The position numbers and the translations under genes were made by a program. Under the pieces are notes generated by a model. The model did not search any database and was not told where the DNA came from. It saw only the letters and a list, made by a program, of their open reading frames with translations. Of a stretch of DNA of 18,126 bases, positions 1 to 6,301 are shown piece after piece (position 1 is the stretch's first letter; each line of letters starts with the position of its first letter). The stretch lies in contig JBKPHP010000101.1 in assembly GCA_046729895.1 (NCBI GenBank), forward strand, positions 1 to 18,126, in the 5' to 3' direction. This stretch comes from DASXBA01 sp046729895. Lineage in GTDB: Bacteria > Actinomycetota > Thermoleophilia > Solirubrobacterales > Thermoleophilaceae.

Positions 1-396
1 GGTGCCGCCGTGAGCGGTCGGGTCGGTCAGCGGGCCGACGGTCTCCAGCAGCTCGATGACCGAGCCGGGCCAGCCATGCGTCATGATCAGCGGCAACGCA
101 TTCTCATGCCGCGACCTGACGTGGATGAAGTGGATCTCGACCCCGTCGATCTCGGTCGTGAACTGCGGCAGCGCGTTCAGTCTCGCCTCGCACTTGCGCC
201 AGCCGTACTCGGTCGTCCAGTAGCGGGCGAGCTCCTGCAGCGTGGCCAGCTGCACGCCCTGGGAGCGGTCTGCAACGAGCTCCTTAGAAGGCCAGCGCGT
301 CGCCTCAATCCGGCGCCGCAGCTCAGCGAGCTCCTCTTCGGGAATCTCGACCTGGAAAGGACGGATGTCGGTGGCGGTCTCGGCGGCGGTACCCAT
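1..396 (-). CDS. Epoxide hydrolase, N-terminal part (runs off the window)
   Basis: The first 132 codons of an alpha/beta-hydrolase-fold epoxide hydrolase, which opens epoxides to vicinal diols in the cytosol. Residues 12-115 match the epoxide hydrolase N-terminal (EHN) family: a lead-in helix rich in Glu/Arg (19-31), TRWP at 33-36, and YGWR at 64-67. HGWPGS at 107-112 is the oxyanion-hole HGxP motif that precedes the nucleophile elbow. The catalytic Asp/Asp(Glu)/His triad lies beyond the window edge and cannot be checked. The ATG at 396 is preceded by GGAGG at a 5-6 nt spacing, which fixes the start. The gene is monocistronic as far as can be seen. Identification as EHN-type is firm; the substrate is unknown. 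Confidence 0.9.
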   Translation of the reverse strand, partial: MGTAAETATDIRPFQVEIPEEELAELRRRIEATRWPSKELVADRSQGVQLATLQELARYWTTEYGWRKCEARLNALPQFTTEIDGVEIHFIHVRSRHENALPLIMTHGWPGSVIELLETVGPLTDPTAHGGT

Positions 397-457
397 GACA
401 ACCTCCGTTCTGGAAGGGCGGGGGGCGACGACCTCCTCGCTGGTCGCGACCCTCGGC

Positions 458-485
458 ACACTACTCCTGCCGGCGGGCCTAGCAA
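458..485 (-). promoter_or_regulatory. Possible promoter of the epoxide hydrolase gene
   Basis: On the minus strand TTGCTA (485-480) is followed after 16 bp by TAGTGT (463-458), a -35/-10 pair of housekeeping type. It would give a leader of about 55 nt before the ATG at 396, which carries a good GGAGG. This is pattern matching only. Confidence 0.3.
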
Positions 486-986
486 CGAATGGCACCAGAT
501 CCCACCAGGCCGCTCCGCACTCGTCCCGCCTCGCGCCGGTCTCTAGCACGTACCACTCGAACGAACTCGCCAGCGTTAGTAGCGGAGGTGTGCCGAGAAG
601 CGGAAACCCGCGCCAGGTGAAAGGAAGAGTCGGGGCCGCGCGAGATGCTCGCAACGGACGACCAGCAGAATGTCCGCTGGACCTACGGCACGGGCTTGAC
701 ACTAGGCTGCCCGCTGGGTCTCGCAGCTGTCTTGCGGCCACAGAGCACGGTCGCAATCGCGATGACGAACGCCTCGCCAGTGCCGCACACGACGTATCGA
801 TCGAAGGCGCCGGCGTGGACGAGAAGGGCAAGGTCGTGAAGGGCGGTGGCACCTCCGACCGTGAACGCCGTGGAAGCGACAGACGGCAACAGCGGGCAGC
901 AGACGGCAACCGACGCTGACGCCGAAGCGGTCGAGCTGAGGCGGATTCGGGACGCAGCGCAGTAGCCAGCAGCGGCCGTCTTCCAA
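486..986. other. Intergenic stretch with no supported gene
   Basis: About 500 bp between the epoxide hydrolase promoter region and the first tRNA-like repeat. Open frames exist on both strands, but none shows a recognisable domain, a convincing ribosome binding site or a family-like pattern. The minus-strand frame near 683-889 encodes a hydrophobic, Ala-rich peptide that I cannot assign. It may be a worn gene remnant. Confidence 0.5.
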
Positions 987-1028
987 ATCTCTCCTAGGAG
1001 GTCGCCGGTTCGAGCCCGGCGAGCTCCA
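987..1028 (+). repeat. tRNA-Ala 3'-half-like repeat, copy R1 (diverged)
   Basis: The most diverged of four copies of a 42-bp unit equivalent to tRNA positions 32-73. The T arm is intact (GCCGG, TTCGAGC, CCGGC) and is followed by GAGCTCC and the discriminator A. The anticodon-loop part has three changes against the other copies, and the upstream sequence does not resemble that of the longer element. No matching 5' half (D arm, 5' acceptor strand) lies upstream, so this is not a functional tRNA gene. Confidence 0.7.
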
Positions 1029-1225
1029 TTCCCACGTCGTCCATGGGCAAGGCCGAGACGTGAGTGCGCCCACCATCGCGTTCGTCCGAGACCGCACGCA
1101 CCGTCGGACTAATCGGCCAGCTCGAATCGGGGAGACTTGGCGTCATGCGGTCGAGTCGCCGACGCGACCACGCCGGGGCTCACGAGGTCGGCCGAAGGAA
1201 GCGATGTCGTCAGGAGGAGACCGAG

Positions 1226-1567
1226 ATGCAGGTGCACCCGGGTGTGTTCGTGTCCAATGTCGCGACAGAGGATTGGCAGCCCGACCCCGAGGTGGGTGGC
1301 GGTGCCGAGGAGCACGTGCTCTTCGCGAGCGAGGCCATGCGGGCTGGTTTGACCCGGTTCTCCGAGGACGCCGATCCGCACCCGCCCGTTTGGACGCTGC
1401 CAGCGACGGAGGTGCTCCTCGTGCTGGAGGGCGAGGCAAGGATCGAAATCGAAGATGGTCCGCTGCTAGAGCTGAAGCCAGGAGATATGGCATGCCTGCC
1501 AAAGGCAGCAGTGACGACCTGGCACCTCACCCTGCCATTCAAGGAGATATGGGTCCTCGCCGGCTGA
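1226..1567 (+). CDS. Small single-domain cupin (Cupin_3/DUF861-like)
   Basis: A 113-residue protein that is essentially one cupin barrel. The core TEVLLVLEGEARI (61-73), then LELKPGDMACLPKA (81-94) and a Trp-His (99-100) before the last strands, follow the Cupin_3 pattern seen in ureidoglycine-aminohydrolase-like and EutQ-like proteins. The usual cupin metal histidines are mostly missing, as in many Cupin_3 members, so catalysis cannot be predicted. The ATG at 1226 is chosen over longer in-frame starts because AGGAGGAG sits 8-13 nt upstream and the homology begins just after it. The gene stands alone between two tRNA-like repeats, with a GC-rich hairpin directly behind its stop. Confidence 0.8.
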   Translation: MQVHPGVFVSNVATEDWQPDPEVGGGAEEHVLFASEAMRAGLTRFSEDADPHPPVWTLPATEVLLVLEGEARIEIEDGPLLELKPGDMACLPKAAVTTWHLTLPFKEIWVLAG

Positions 1568-1575
1568 CCTGGGAG

Positions 1576-1594
1576 GCGCGGCGTTGCGCCGCGC
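1576..1594 (+). terminator. GC-rich hairpin behind the cupin gene
   Basis: A perfect 8-bp stem, GCGCGGCG / CGCCGCGC, with a 3-nt loop starts 9 nt after the cupin stop. There is no T-run, as is common for actinobacterial terminators, so intrinsic termination is inferred from position and stability. Confidence 0.5.
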
Positions 1595-1620
1595 GCCACC
1601 GGAGTGACCTACCGGTTAAT

Positions 1621-1797
1621 GGGCACCAGTGCCCAAATCGGGCGTAATCGCCGGTAATCCGCGGGCATCCGCATCTCGGCCGGAGGTCGTCCAGAACACT
1701 CGGTTGGCTTTCTAGAGCCTAAGACCGGCGATTGTCAACGGCGCGAGCGTCCCGTATCGCACCCAGGAGGTCGCCGGTTCGAGTCCGGCTAGCTCCA
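1621..1797. repeat. Long composite repeat, copy A (palindrome to tRNA-like end, contains R2)
   Basis: The left end is the perfect palindrome GGGCACCAGTGCCC (1621-1634). The right end is the 42-bp tRNA-Ala-like 3' half R2 (1756-1797), differing from R3 by one base. Between them lie blocks shared with copy B at 5918-6084: TAATCCGCGGGCATCCGC, CAGAACAC, and a TTGGCT block about 52 bp before the tRNA-like part. Copy A carries about 10 extra bases after the palindrome, a partial duplication of CGTAATC/GGTAATC. Unlike copy B, no NTF2-like gene follows on the left; a cupin gene ends there instead. Confidence 0.75.
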
Positions 1798-1901
1798 TCC
1801 TCTCTTGAAGCGTTCGCGGCGGACGCTGCCTTGCCTGTCGCTTTGCCGGGGCCCCGTTTCGCTAAGGAACGCACCGTCCTGGGTGGTAGCTTCTCGTACC
1901 A

Positions 1902-3494
1902 ATGGGAGGGTCCTGCACGGGCGCATTGGGCCCCCGGGCCGGAAGGGTTGCCGCCAGTCTGCTCTGCGCGCTTGCCGTATCGCTGTTCGCGGCCTCACGC
2001 GCCCAGGCCGGCGAGGGTTCCGACTGCCCGCCGATCCGGGACAAGCCCGCGGCGATCCCGCACGTCGATTACGACGGCGTCCAGCATCTGACCTTTTGTT
2101 ACGGACCGGTTCAGCTGAAGCCCGGGCAGAACATCATCCGGCTCAACGCCACCGACCTCTTCCCGCACGTCCGCGGCTACATCACCCGGTTTGACCCCGA
2201 ACTGGTCTATCCCGACGGCACCGTCCCCAGGGTCGATGTGCTTCACCTGCACCACGCCGTGTGGATCGTCAACGGCAACCCGCAGTTCGCGACCGGCGAG
2301 GAAAAGACGATCCTGCAGCTTCCGCAAGGCTTTGGCTGGCGCAGCCGGCCGAGAGACAGCTGGCTGCTGAACGACATGATCCATGACCTGGTCGGCGAGG
2401 CGGCGACGGTGTACGTCGTTTGGCGGCTGGACTTCGTCCCCGACAGCGCCCCCGCCGCGGCGCAGATAAAGCGGGTGCGCACCAGGTGGATGGATGTCTC
2501 TGGCCCGAGTCCGCGGGTCGGGATCTCCAGCCCGATCTACCCGGTCTTTGACGCTTTGCGCGGCGACGGGCACGGGGGCCGCTACACGTTCCCCGACCAG
2601 GCGACGAGGCCCGATCGCGCCCTCGTCGGCCGCAGCCAGTCCTGGACCCCCACCCACCCGGTGACCCTGATCAGCACCGTGGGGCACCTGCATCCGGGCG
2701 GCCTCGAGGACTTCATGACAGTGGACCGGGGCGCAAAGCACAACACCCTCTTCCACTCCCGGGCCCACTACTACGAGCCCGCCGGCGCAGTCTCCTGGGA
2801 CGTGGCGATGGGCGCGACGCCCGCCAGCTGGCGCGTCAAATTGCAGGCTGGCGACAAGCTCAGCCTGCATTCCACTTATGACGTCAAGCGAGCCGACTGG
2901 TACGAGGTGATGGGCATCATGCCGGTGGCCGTCTATGACGGGACCGACGTCGGTGGCGTCGACGCGCTGACCAAGAAGCTGGACGACACCGAGGGGGTTC
3001 TGACCCACGGGCACCTGTTCGAGAACCGAAACCACGGTGGCGCGCCGACCAACCTGCCCGATCCACGCTTACTTCCCAACGGTCCCTCGCCGCTGGGACC
3101 GATCGGGATCGAGGCTTACGAGTACGAGCAGGGCGACCTCGACGGCGTAGGCGGCGAAGCGCTCCCGGCGACGGTCAAAGCTGGCCAGTCGATCACCTTC
3201 CTGAACCACGACGCCGAGCCCGACGAGAACACCTTCCACACGATCACCGATTGCAAGGCCCCCTGCAACCTGTCGACAGGGATCGCCTACCCGATCGCCA
3301 ACGGACCGGTCACCTTCGACTCCGGTCAGCTCGGGTTCAACTATGCGGGTTTCAACGCGCCGGCTCAGGAGCGCGACACTTGGACGATCCCCTCGAACCT
3401 GAAGCCCGGCACCTACACCTACTTCTGCCGCGTCCACCCCTTCATGCGCGGAAGCTTCCGGGTCATCAAGGCCCACGACGCGCCTGGCAGTTAG
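1902..3494 (+). CDS. Secreted copper protein: monooxygenase-like body fused to a C-terminal cupredoxin
   Basis: A 530-residue exported protein. A signal peptide (Arg12/Arg15, hydrophobic 16-31, cleavage after AQA at 34-36) sends it outside the cytoplasm. The C-terminal domain (about 415-525) is a plastocyanin-like cupredoxin with a complete type 1 copper set: His446 (FHTIT) and Cys509-x2-His512-x2-Met515. The body (about 55-345) has LHLHHAVWI (114-122), GHLHPGG (261-267) and EVMGIM (335-340). Their order and spacing recall the His-His, His-x-His and Met ligands of type II copper monooxygenases (PHM/DBM family). The third CuH-site His of that family is not found in its usual place (WRLDF, 174-178); His161 might substitute. 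Type 1 copper binding is well supported and the monooxygenase-like assignment is inference. The start at 1902 has a weak ribosome site; TAGCTT at 1887-1892 could make a nearly leaderless mRNA. Confidence 0.75.
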   Translation: MGGSCTGALGPRAGRVAASLLCALAVSLFAASRAQAGEGSDCPPIRDKPAAIPHVDYDGVQHLTFCYGPVQLKPGQNIIRLNATDLFPHVRGYITRFDPELVYPDGTVPRVDVLHLHHAVWIVNGNPQFATGEEKTILQLPQGFGWRSRPRDSWLLNDMIHDLVGEAATVYVVWRLDFVPDSAPAAAQIKRVRTRWMDVSGPSPRVGISSPIYPVFDALRGDGHGGRYTFPDQATRPDRALVGRSQSWTPTHPVTLISTVGHLHPGGLEDFMTVDRGAKHNTLFHSRAHYYEPAGAVSWDVAMGATPASWRVKLQAGDKLSLHSTYDVKRADWYEVMGIMPVAVYDGTDVGGVDALTKKLDDTEGVLTHGHLFENRNHGGAPTNLPDPRLLPNGPSPLGPIGIEAYEYEQGDLDGVGGEALPATVKAGQSITFLNHDAEPDENTFHTITDCKAPCNLSTGIAYPIANGPVTFDSGQLGFNYAGFNAPAQERDTWTIPSNLKPGTYTYFCRVHPFMRGSFRVIKAHDAPGS

Positions 3495-3512
3495 CCCGCT
3501 TCAGGCATATCG

Positions 3513-4475
3513 TCAGGCGAGGACGTCCAGCAGCTGCTCGCGACTGACGTTGCCCCCGCTCGCCACGAGGGCGACGCGTCGGCCGCGCAGTCGGTCGGCG
3601 AGCTCGAGCGCGGCGGCGAGGGGGGCCGCGCCCGAGGCCTCGACGAGGTTGCGGGTCGCCTCGATCAGCGTGCGCTGCGCGGCGCGGATCTGGTCTTCGC
3701 TGGCCAGCACGAAGTCGTCGAGGTGCTCCCGCAGGATCTGTTGGGGGAGCTCGAAGGGCACACGGGTGGCCAGGCCCTCGGCATAGGTCGAGCTCTCCGC
3801 CTCGACGGGGCGGCCCTCCTTCCAGCTCTGATAGGCGGCGGGCGCGGCCTCGGACTGCACCGCGACCACCCGAATCGCGGGGTTGACGGCCTTGGCGACC
3901 AGGCACGCGCCGGCCGCTCCGCTGCCGCCACCCACCGGAACGATCAGGACGTCGACCTCGGGAAGCTCCTCGAGGATCTCGAGCGTTTCGGTGGCCACGC
4001 CGGCGATCAGGTGCGGCTCGTTGCCCGAGTGCACGTAGCGGTAGCCGTGCTCGCCGGCAAGGCGCTCTGCGTTCTCGCGCGCCTCGTCGAAGTCCTTGCC
4101 GCCCACAATCAGCTCGACGTCCAATCCCTCCATGGCAGCCAGCTTCGCGGGATTCGAGTCGCGGGGGATGCAGACTCGCGCCGCTACGCCGAAGAGTCGG
4201 GCTGCGAAAGCGATCGATTGCCCGTGGTTGCCGGTCGAGGCGGCAATGAGCCCTCGCTCCCGCTCTTCGCTGGACAGCTGTGCGACGAGGTTTACCCCGC
4301 CGCGGACCTTGAACGCGCCAACGGGCTGGTGGTTCTCGTGCTTCACGTAAACCCGCGTCCCGACGAGCGCGTCCAGCGCGGCGTACGCGAAGAGCGGCGT
4401 GGGCCGCAGATGCGGCGCGATCCGGCCCCGGGCCGCCAGGACGTCGGTGAAGGTGGGGACCGTCCAGCCGGTCAT
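3513..4475 (-). CDS. Threonine/serine ammonia-lyase (PLP fold type II)
   Basis: A 320-residue cytosolic PLP enzyme of the threonine dehydratase/serine racemase family, expected to deaminate L-threonine to 2-oxobutanoate or L-serine to pyruvate. PVGAFKVRGG (51-60) holds the Schiff-base Lys56. STGNHGQS (80-87) is the substrate and cofactor loop. GGGSGAAG (182-189) grips the PLP phosphate, and SGGN (306-309) faces the pyridine nitrogen. There is no C-terminal ACT domain, so this is the short form rather than the isoleucine-feedback-regulated biosynthetic type. Its ATG overlaps the stop of the upstream aminotransferase remnant as ATGA (4475-4472), so translation is probably coupled. It converges with the copper-protein gene across only 18 bp. 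A serine/threonine racemase or a 3-hydroxyaspartate dehydratase cannot be excluded. Confidence 0.9.
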   Translation of the reverse strand: MTGWTVPTFTDVLAARGRIAPHLRPTPLFAYAALDALVGTRVYVKHENHQPVGAFKVRGGVNLVAQLSSEERERGLIAASTGNHGQSIAFAARLFGVAARVCIPRDSNPAKLAAMEGLDVELIVGGKDFDEARENAERLAGEHGYRYVHSGNEPHLIAGVATETLEILEELPEVDVLIVPVGGGSGAAGACLVAKAVNPAIRVVAVQSEAAPAAYQSWKEGRPVEAESSTYAEGLATRVPFELPQQILREHLDDFVLASEDQIRAAQRTLIEATRNLVEASGAAPLAAALELADRLRGRRVALVASGGNVSREQLLDVLA

Positions 4476-5273
4476 CCGAGCGCGGCGCGGACGCGCTCAC
4501 GGAGCAGGGCGAGACGCTCAACTGGCGCGTTGCTGAAGACGAACCGCAAGTGGCGCGCTGCGACGTCGCCGCCCCAGCCGTCCATCGGCGTCGCCGCGAC
4601 CTTGTGCTCGAGCAGCCTGGCAGACAGCTCGGCGGGCGCGACACCGAGCGCCTCGGTATCGAGCAGGGCGGCCCACGCCCCGTGCGGGGGCACCACCGGC
4701 AGGCCGTCCAGCGGGCGCACGGTTTCGTCGCGGCGCCGCTGCCACTCCGCCGTCGCTGCGGCGACGTCTTCGTCACCGACCTCGAGCGCCGCCTTCGTGC
4801 CGATCTGCGCGAAGCCGCTGGCCACCCGCCCGTTGTAGATCTGCGCCCGCGAGACGAGGTCTCTGAGTCGGGAGGGCATGACCACCCATCCGACCCGCCA
4901 CGCGATCATCCGCTGCTCGCCCGACGGCGCACCCACGATCACCGTCCGCTCCCGCATGCCTGGGAGCGCCGCGGGGTGCAGCACCCGCCGGCCGTCGTAT
5001 AACACCGCCTCCAAGCCGCCCCAATAGAGCAGCCAAACGTCCTGCTCAGTGCACAGGACCGCGACCGTGTCCCACTCCTCGGCGCTCGCGACCCAGCCCG
5101 TCGGGAACGAGGCGCTGTTTAGGAACACCACCCGCGTGCGCTCGGTCACCGCGGCGCGCAGGGCATCGAGATCCAGGCGCCACTCGCCGTCGCTCGAGCA
5201 CCTCCGGGTCGTCGCCAGCCGCTGCTGCGACGCGGTCGATGTTGAAGCCCGGGATGTCGTCCAGCCTTCGAGC
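4472..5273 (-). pseudogene. Aminotransferase class I/II remnant: internal deletion, frame change and no catalytic lysine
   Basis: The long open part (from about 5191 down to 4472) reads as the middle and C-terminal domains of a fold type I PLP aminotransferase: GEWRLDLDAL, then FPTG in place of NPTG, LPGMRERT, WRVGWVV, and a normal small domain ending in RVRAALG. A typical N-terminus (ARRLDDIPGFNIDRV, then GDDPEVL) lies just upstream, from 5273 to about 5196, in a different frame. It joins the rest near 5192-5196, so about 100 or more middle codons appear deleted with a frame change. In the segment usually written SFSKTYAMTGWR the sequence is APSGEQRMIAWR, putting Gly where the PLP lysine belongs. 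The usual Asp-x-x-Tyr is also replaced (LLYWGG). Either this is a decayed gene kept for coupling to the downstream lyase, or a shortened non-catalytic relative. Confidence 0.7.
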
Positions 5274-5350
5274 CGTAGTGCCCGGATCCCGGGGATCGCC
5301 GCCACTCGGCGGCTATCGCCAGCAAGCGACAGCAGCGGAACGGTGATGGA

Positions 5351-5444
5351 TTTGGCTCTGCAAGCGCAGCAACCGAACCAGCGACGCGGCCGAGCGGCGC
5401 GCATCGCACCCAGGAGGTCGCCGGTTCGAGTCCGGCTAGGTCCA
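5351..5444. repeat. Right half of the composite repeat (contains R3)
   Basis: TTTGGCTCT at 5351-5359 lies exactly 52 bp before the 42-bp tRNA-Ala-like unit R3 (5403-5444), the same spacing as in copy B (5991 to 6043). R3 differs from R2 at one of 42 positions, TAGGTCC for TAGCTCC in the acceptor strand. The left part of the element, including the palindrome, is missing. The aminotransferase remnant begins about 80 bp to the left. Confidence 0.7.
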
Positions 5445-5480
5445 TTCCCAAGGTGGGGCGATTCGTTCCTTCGGTCCGCT

Positions 5481-5888
5481 TTACTCCTTGAGCTCGACCG
5501 CCTGCAGCGCTTGCTCCTTGCTCCGGTACTCCTCCACGCGCACGATCTTGCCGCCCTGCACCCGCGCCGCGTAGGTTTCCCTTACCTCGACCGAGATCCC
5601 GCTCCCCCTTCCTTGCAGCCGTGCGCTCCACGGGACGACCACCCAGTCCCCACGATCGATGAACCCTTCGAACTCCATCAGGTCTGCGAAGCGGTCTTCC
5701 CACGGGTCGGCCAACGACCCTACGAGGCTCCGCAACCCGGCGATGCCCTGATAGGTCTGCTGGTCCGGTTCATCCGCTGCTGTGCACCACTCGGTGCTCG
5801 GGTCATGGGCCGCAAACGCCGTCTCGAAGTCGCCGCGAGCGAAAGCCTCCAAGCTGCGACGCACGATCTCCACGTTCTCCGGAGCCAT
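5481..5888 (-). CDS. NTF2/SnoaL-like fold protein
   Basis: A 135-residue single-domain protein starting MAPENVEIVRRSLEAFARGD, the classic first helix of the many NTF2-like/SnoaL_2 proteins in soil actinobacteria. It continues through a cone-shaped alpha+beta domain, with TYQGIAGLRSLV (45-56), a central ALQ/VRE strand region and a final KIVRVEEYRSKEQALQAV (114-131). Members include ketosteroid-isomerase-like enzymes and many of unknown role; no catalytic Asp/His set stands out here, so no substrate is proposed. The ATG at 5888 has no clear ribosome site, but AGTATC (the -10-like GATACT on the minus strand) ends 9 nt upstream, suggesting a leaderless message. It sits directly left of composite repeat copy B and shares its upstream region with the second NTF2-like gene near 17.9 kb. 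Confidence 0.85.
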   Translation of the reverse strand: MAPENVEIVRRSLEAFARGDFETAFAAHDPSTEWCTAADEPDQQTYQGIAGLRSLVGSLADPWEDRFADLMEFEGFIDRGDWVVVPWSARLQGRGSGISVEVRETYAARVQGGKIVRVEEYRSKEQALQAVELKE

Positions 5889-5897
5889 CGCACCCCC

Positions 5898-5931
5898 AGT
5901 ATCTCGCCGGCGCCAATGGGCACCAGTGCCC
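5898..5931 (-). promoter_or_regulatory. Upstream region of the NTF2-like gene: palindrome plus -10-like box
   Basis: On the minus strand the palindrome GGGCACTGGTGCCC (5931-5918) is followed by a GCCGGCGA spacer and GATACT (5903-5898), then 9 nt to the ATG. The palindrome falls where a -35 region or an operator would lie. The same order is found before the frameshifted paralogue (17961-17927). Control by a dimeric regulator is inferred from symmetry and conservation. Confidence 0.5.
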
Positions 5932-6084
5932 GAATCGGGACTAATCCGCGGGCATCCGCGTCTCGCTCGGAGCTCGCTCAGAACACACGGTTTGGCTCTA
6001 CGAAGCGGAAAACGCCCATCGCTCACGCAGCCGGCGTCCCCCATCGCACCCAGGAGCTCGCCGGTGCGAGTCCGGCTAGCTCCA
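5918..6084. repeat. Long composite repeat, copy B (palindrome to tRNA-like end, contains R4)
   Basis: Left end GGGCACCAGTGCCC (5918-5931), internal blocks TAATCCGCGGGCATCCGC (5942-5959) and TTTGGCTCT (5991-5999), and right end the 42-bp tRNA-Ala-like unit R4 (6043-6084). R4 differs from R2 at two positions. One of them turns the T-loop TTC into TGC, so R4 could not form a normal T arm interaction. The palindrome overlaps the regulatory region of the NTF2-like gene. The right end abuts a truncated LuxR gene. Confidence 0.75.
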
Positions 6085-6102
6085 TCGAAAAGGACCCCCG
6101 CG

Positions 6103-6165
6103 GTCTTCACCAAGCTCGGCATCAGCACCCGCAAGGACCTCGACCGGGCCCTCGCCGGGGATTGA
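6103..6165 (+). pseudogene. C-terminal remnant of a LuxR-type HTH regulator
   Basis: The last 20 codons and TGA stop of a LuxR/FixJ-type helix-turn-helix domain: VFTKLGISTRKDLDRALAGD. The V(F/Y)xKLGxxxRxxL signature is the recognition-helix end of that family. Everything upstream of Val is replaced by the tRNA-like repeat R4, which ends 18 bp before. The piece is too short to act alone. Confidence 0.7.
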
Positions 6166-6289
6166 GCCGCTGCCGCTCGCGCACGCCGCATAGACGCTGT
6201 CCTGCTGCGCCTGCTCTTGCCCTTCATCCCGGTCTGCCGCGGGTCGCCGCCGTGACCGGGCCAGAATGCCCGGAGCGATGTCCCACGAC

Positions 6290-6295
6290 TAGGAT
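6290..6295 (+). promoter_or_regulatory. -10-like box giving a leaderless start for the hydrolase gene
   Basis: TAGGAT is followed by 6 nt and then the GTG at 6302, the spacing expected when transcription starts at the start codon. There is no obvious -35 and no clear Shine-Dalgarno outside this box. Weak on its own, but it repeats the layout at 15566. Confidence 0.35.
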
Positions 6296-6301
6296 GGCGC
6301 C

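Noticed and set aside
842..964. Short plus-strand frame ending in ELRRIRDAAQ
   Set aside because: Composition is protein-like, but it opens directly after a stop, has no ribosome site and no recognisable family.
987..1028. Functional tRNA-Ala genes at the tRNA-like repeats
   Set aside because: None of the four copies has a 5' acceptor strand, D arm or anticodon-stem 5' strand upstream, and R4 has a broken T loop.
1995..3035. 346-codon minus-strand frame
   Set aside because: Antisense to the copper protein, whose signal peptide and ligands fix the coding strand.
3723..4838. 371-codon plus-strand frame
   Set aside because: Antisense to the ammonia-lyase and aminotransferase, whose families are certain; a GC-rich shadow frame without domain features.
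5146..5703. Minus-strand frame containing the peptide GLEPATSWVR
   Set aside because: The peptide is the antisense reading of repeat R3. Similar peptides, such as SRTRTGELLGA from R4 and GSNRRPPRR from R1, recur in databases, as I recall, as spurious proteins. No independent evidence for a gene.
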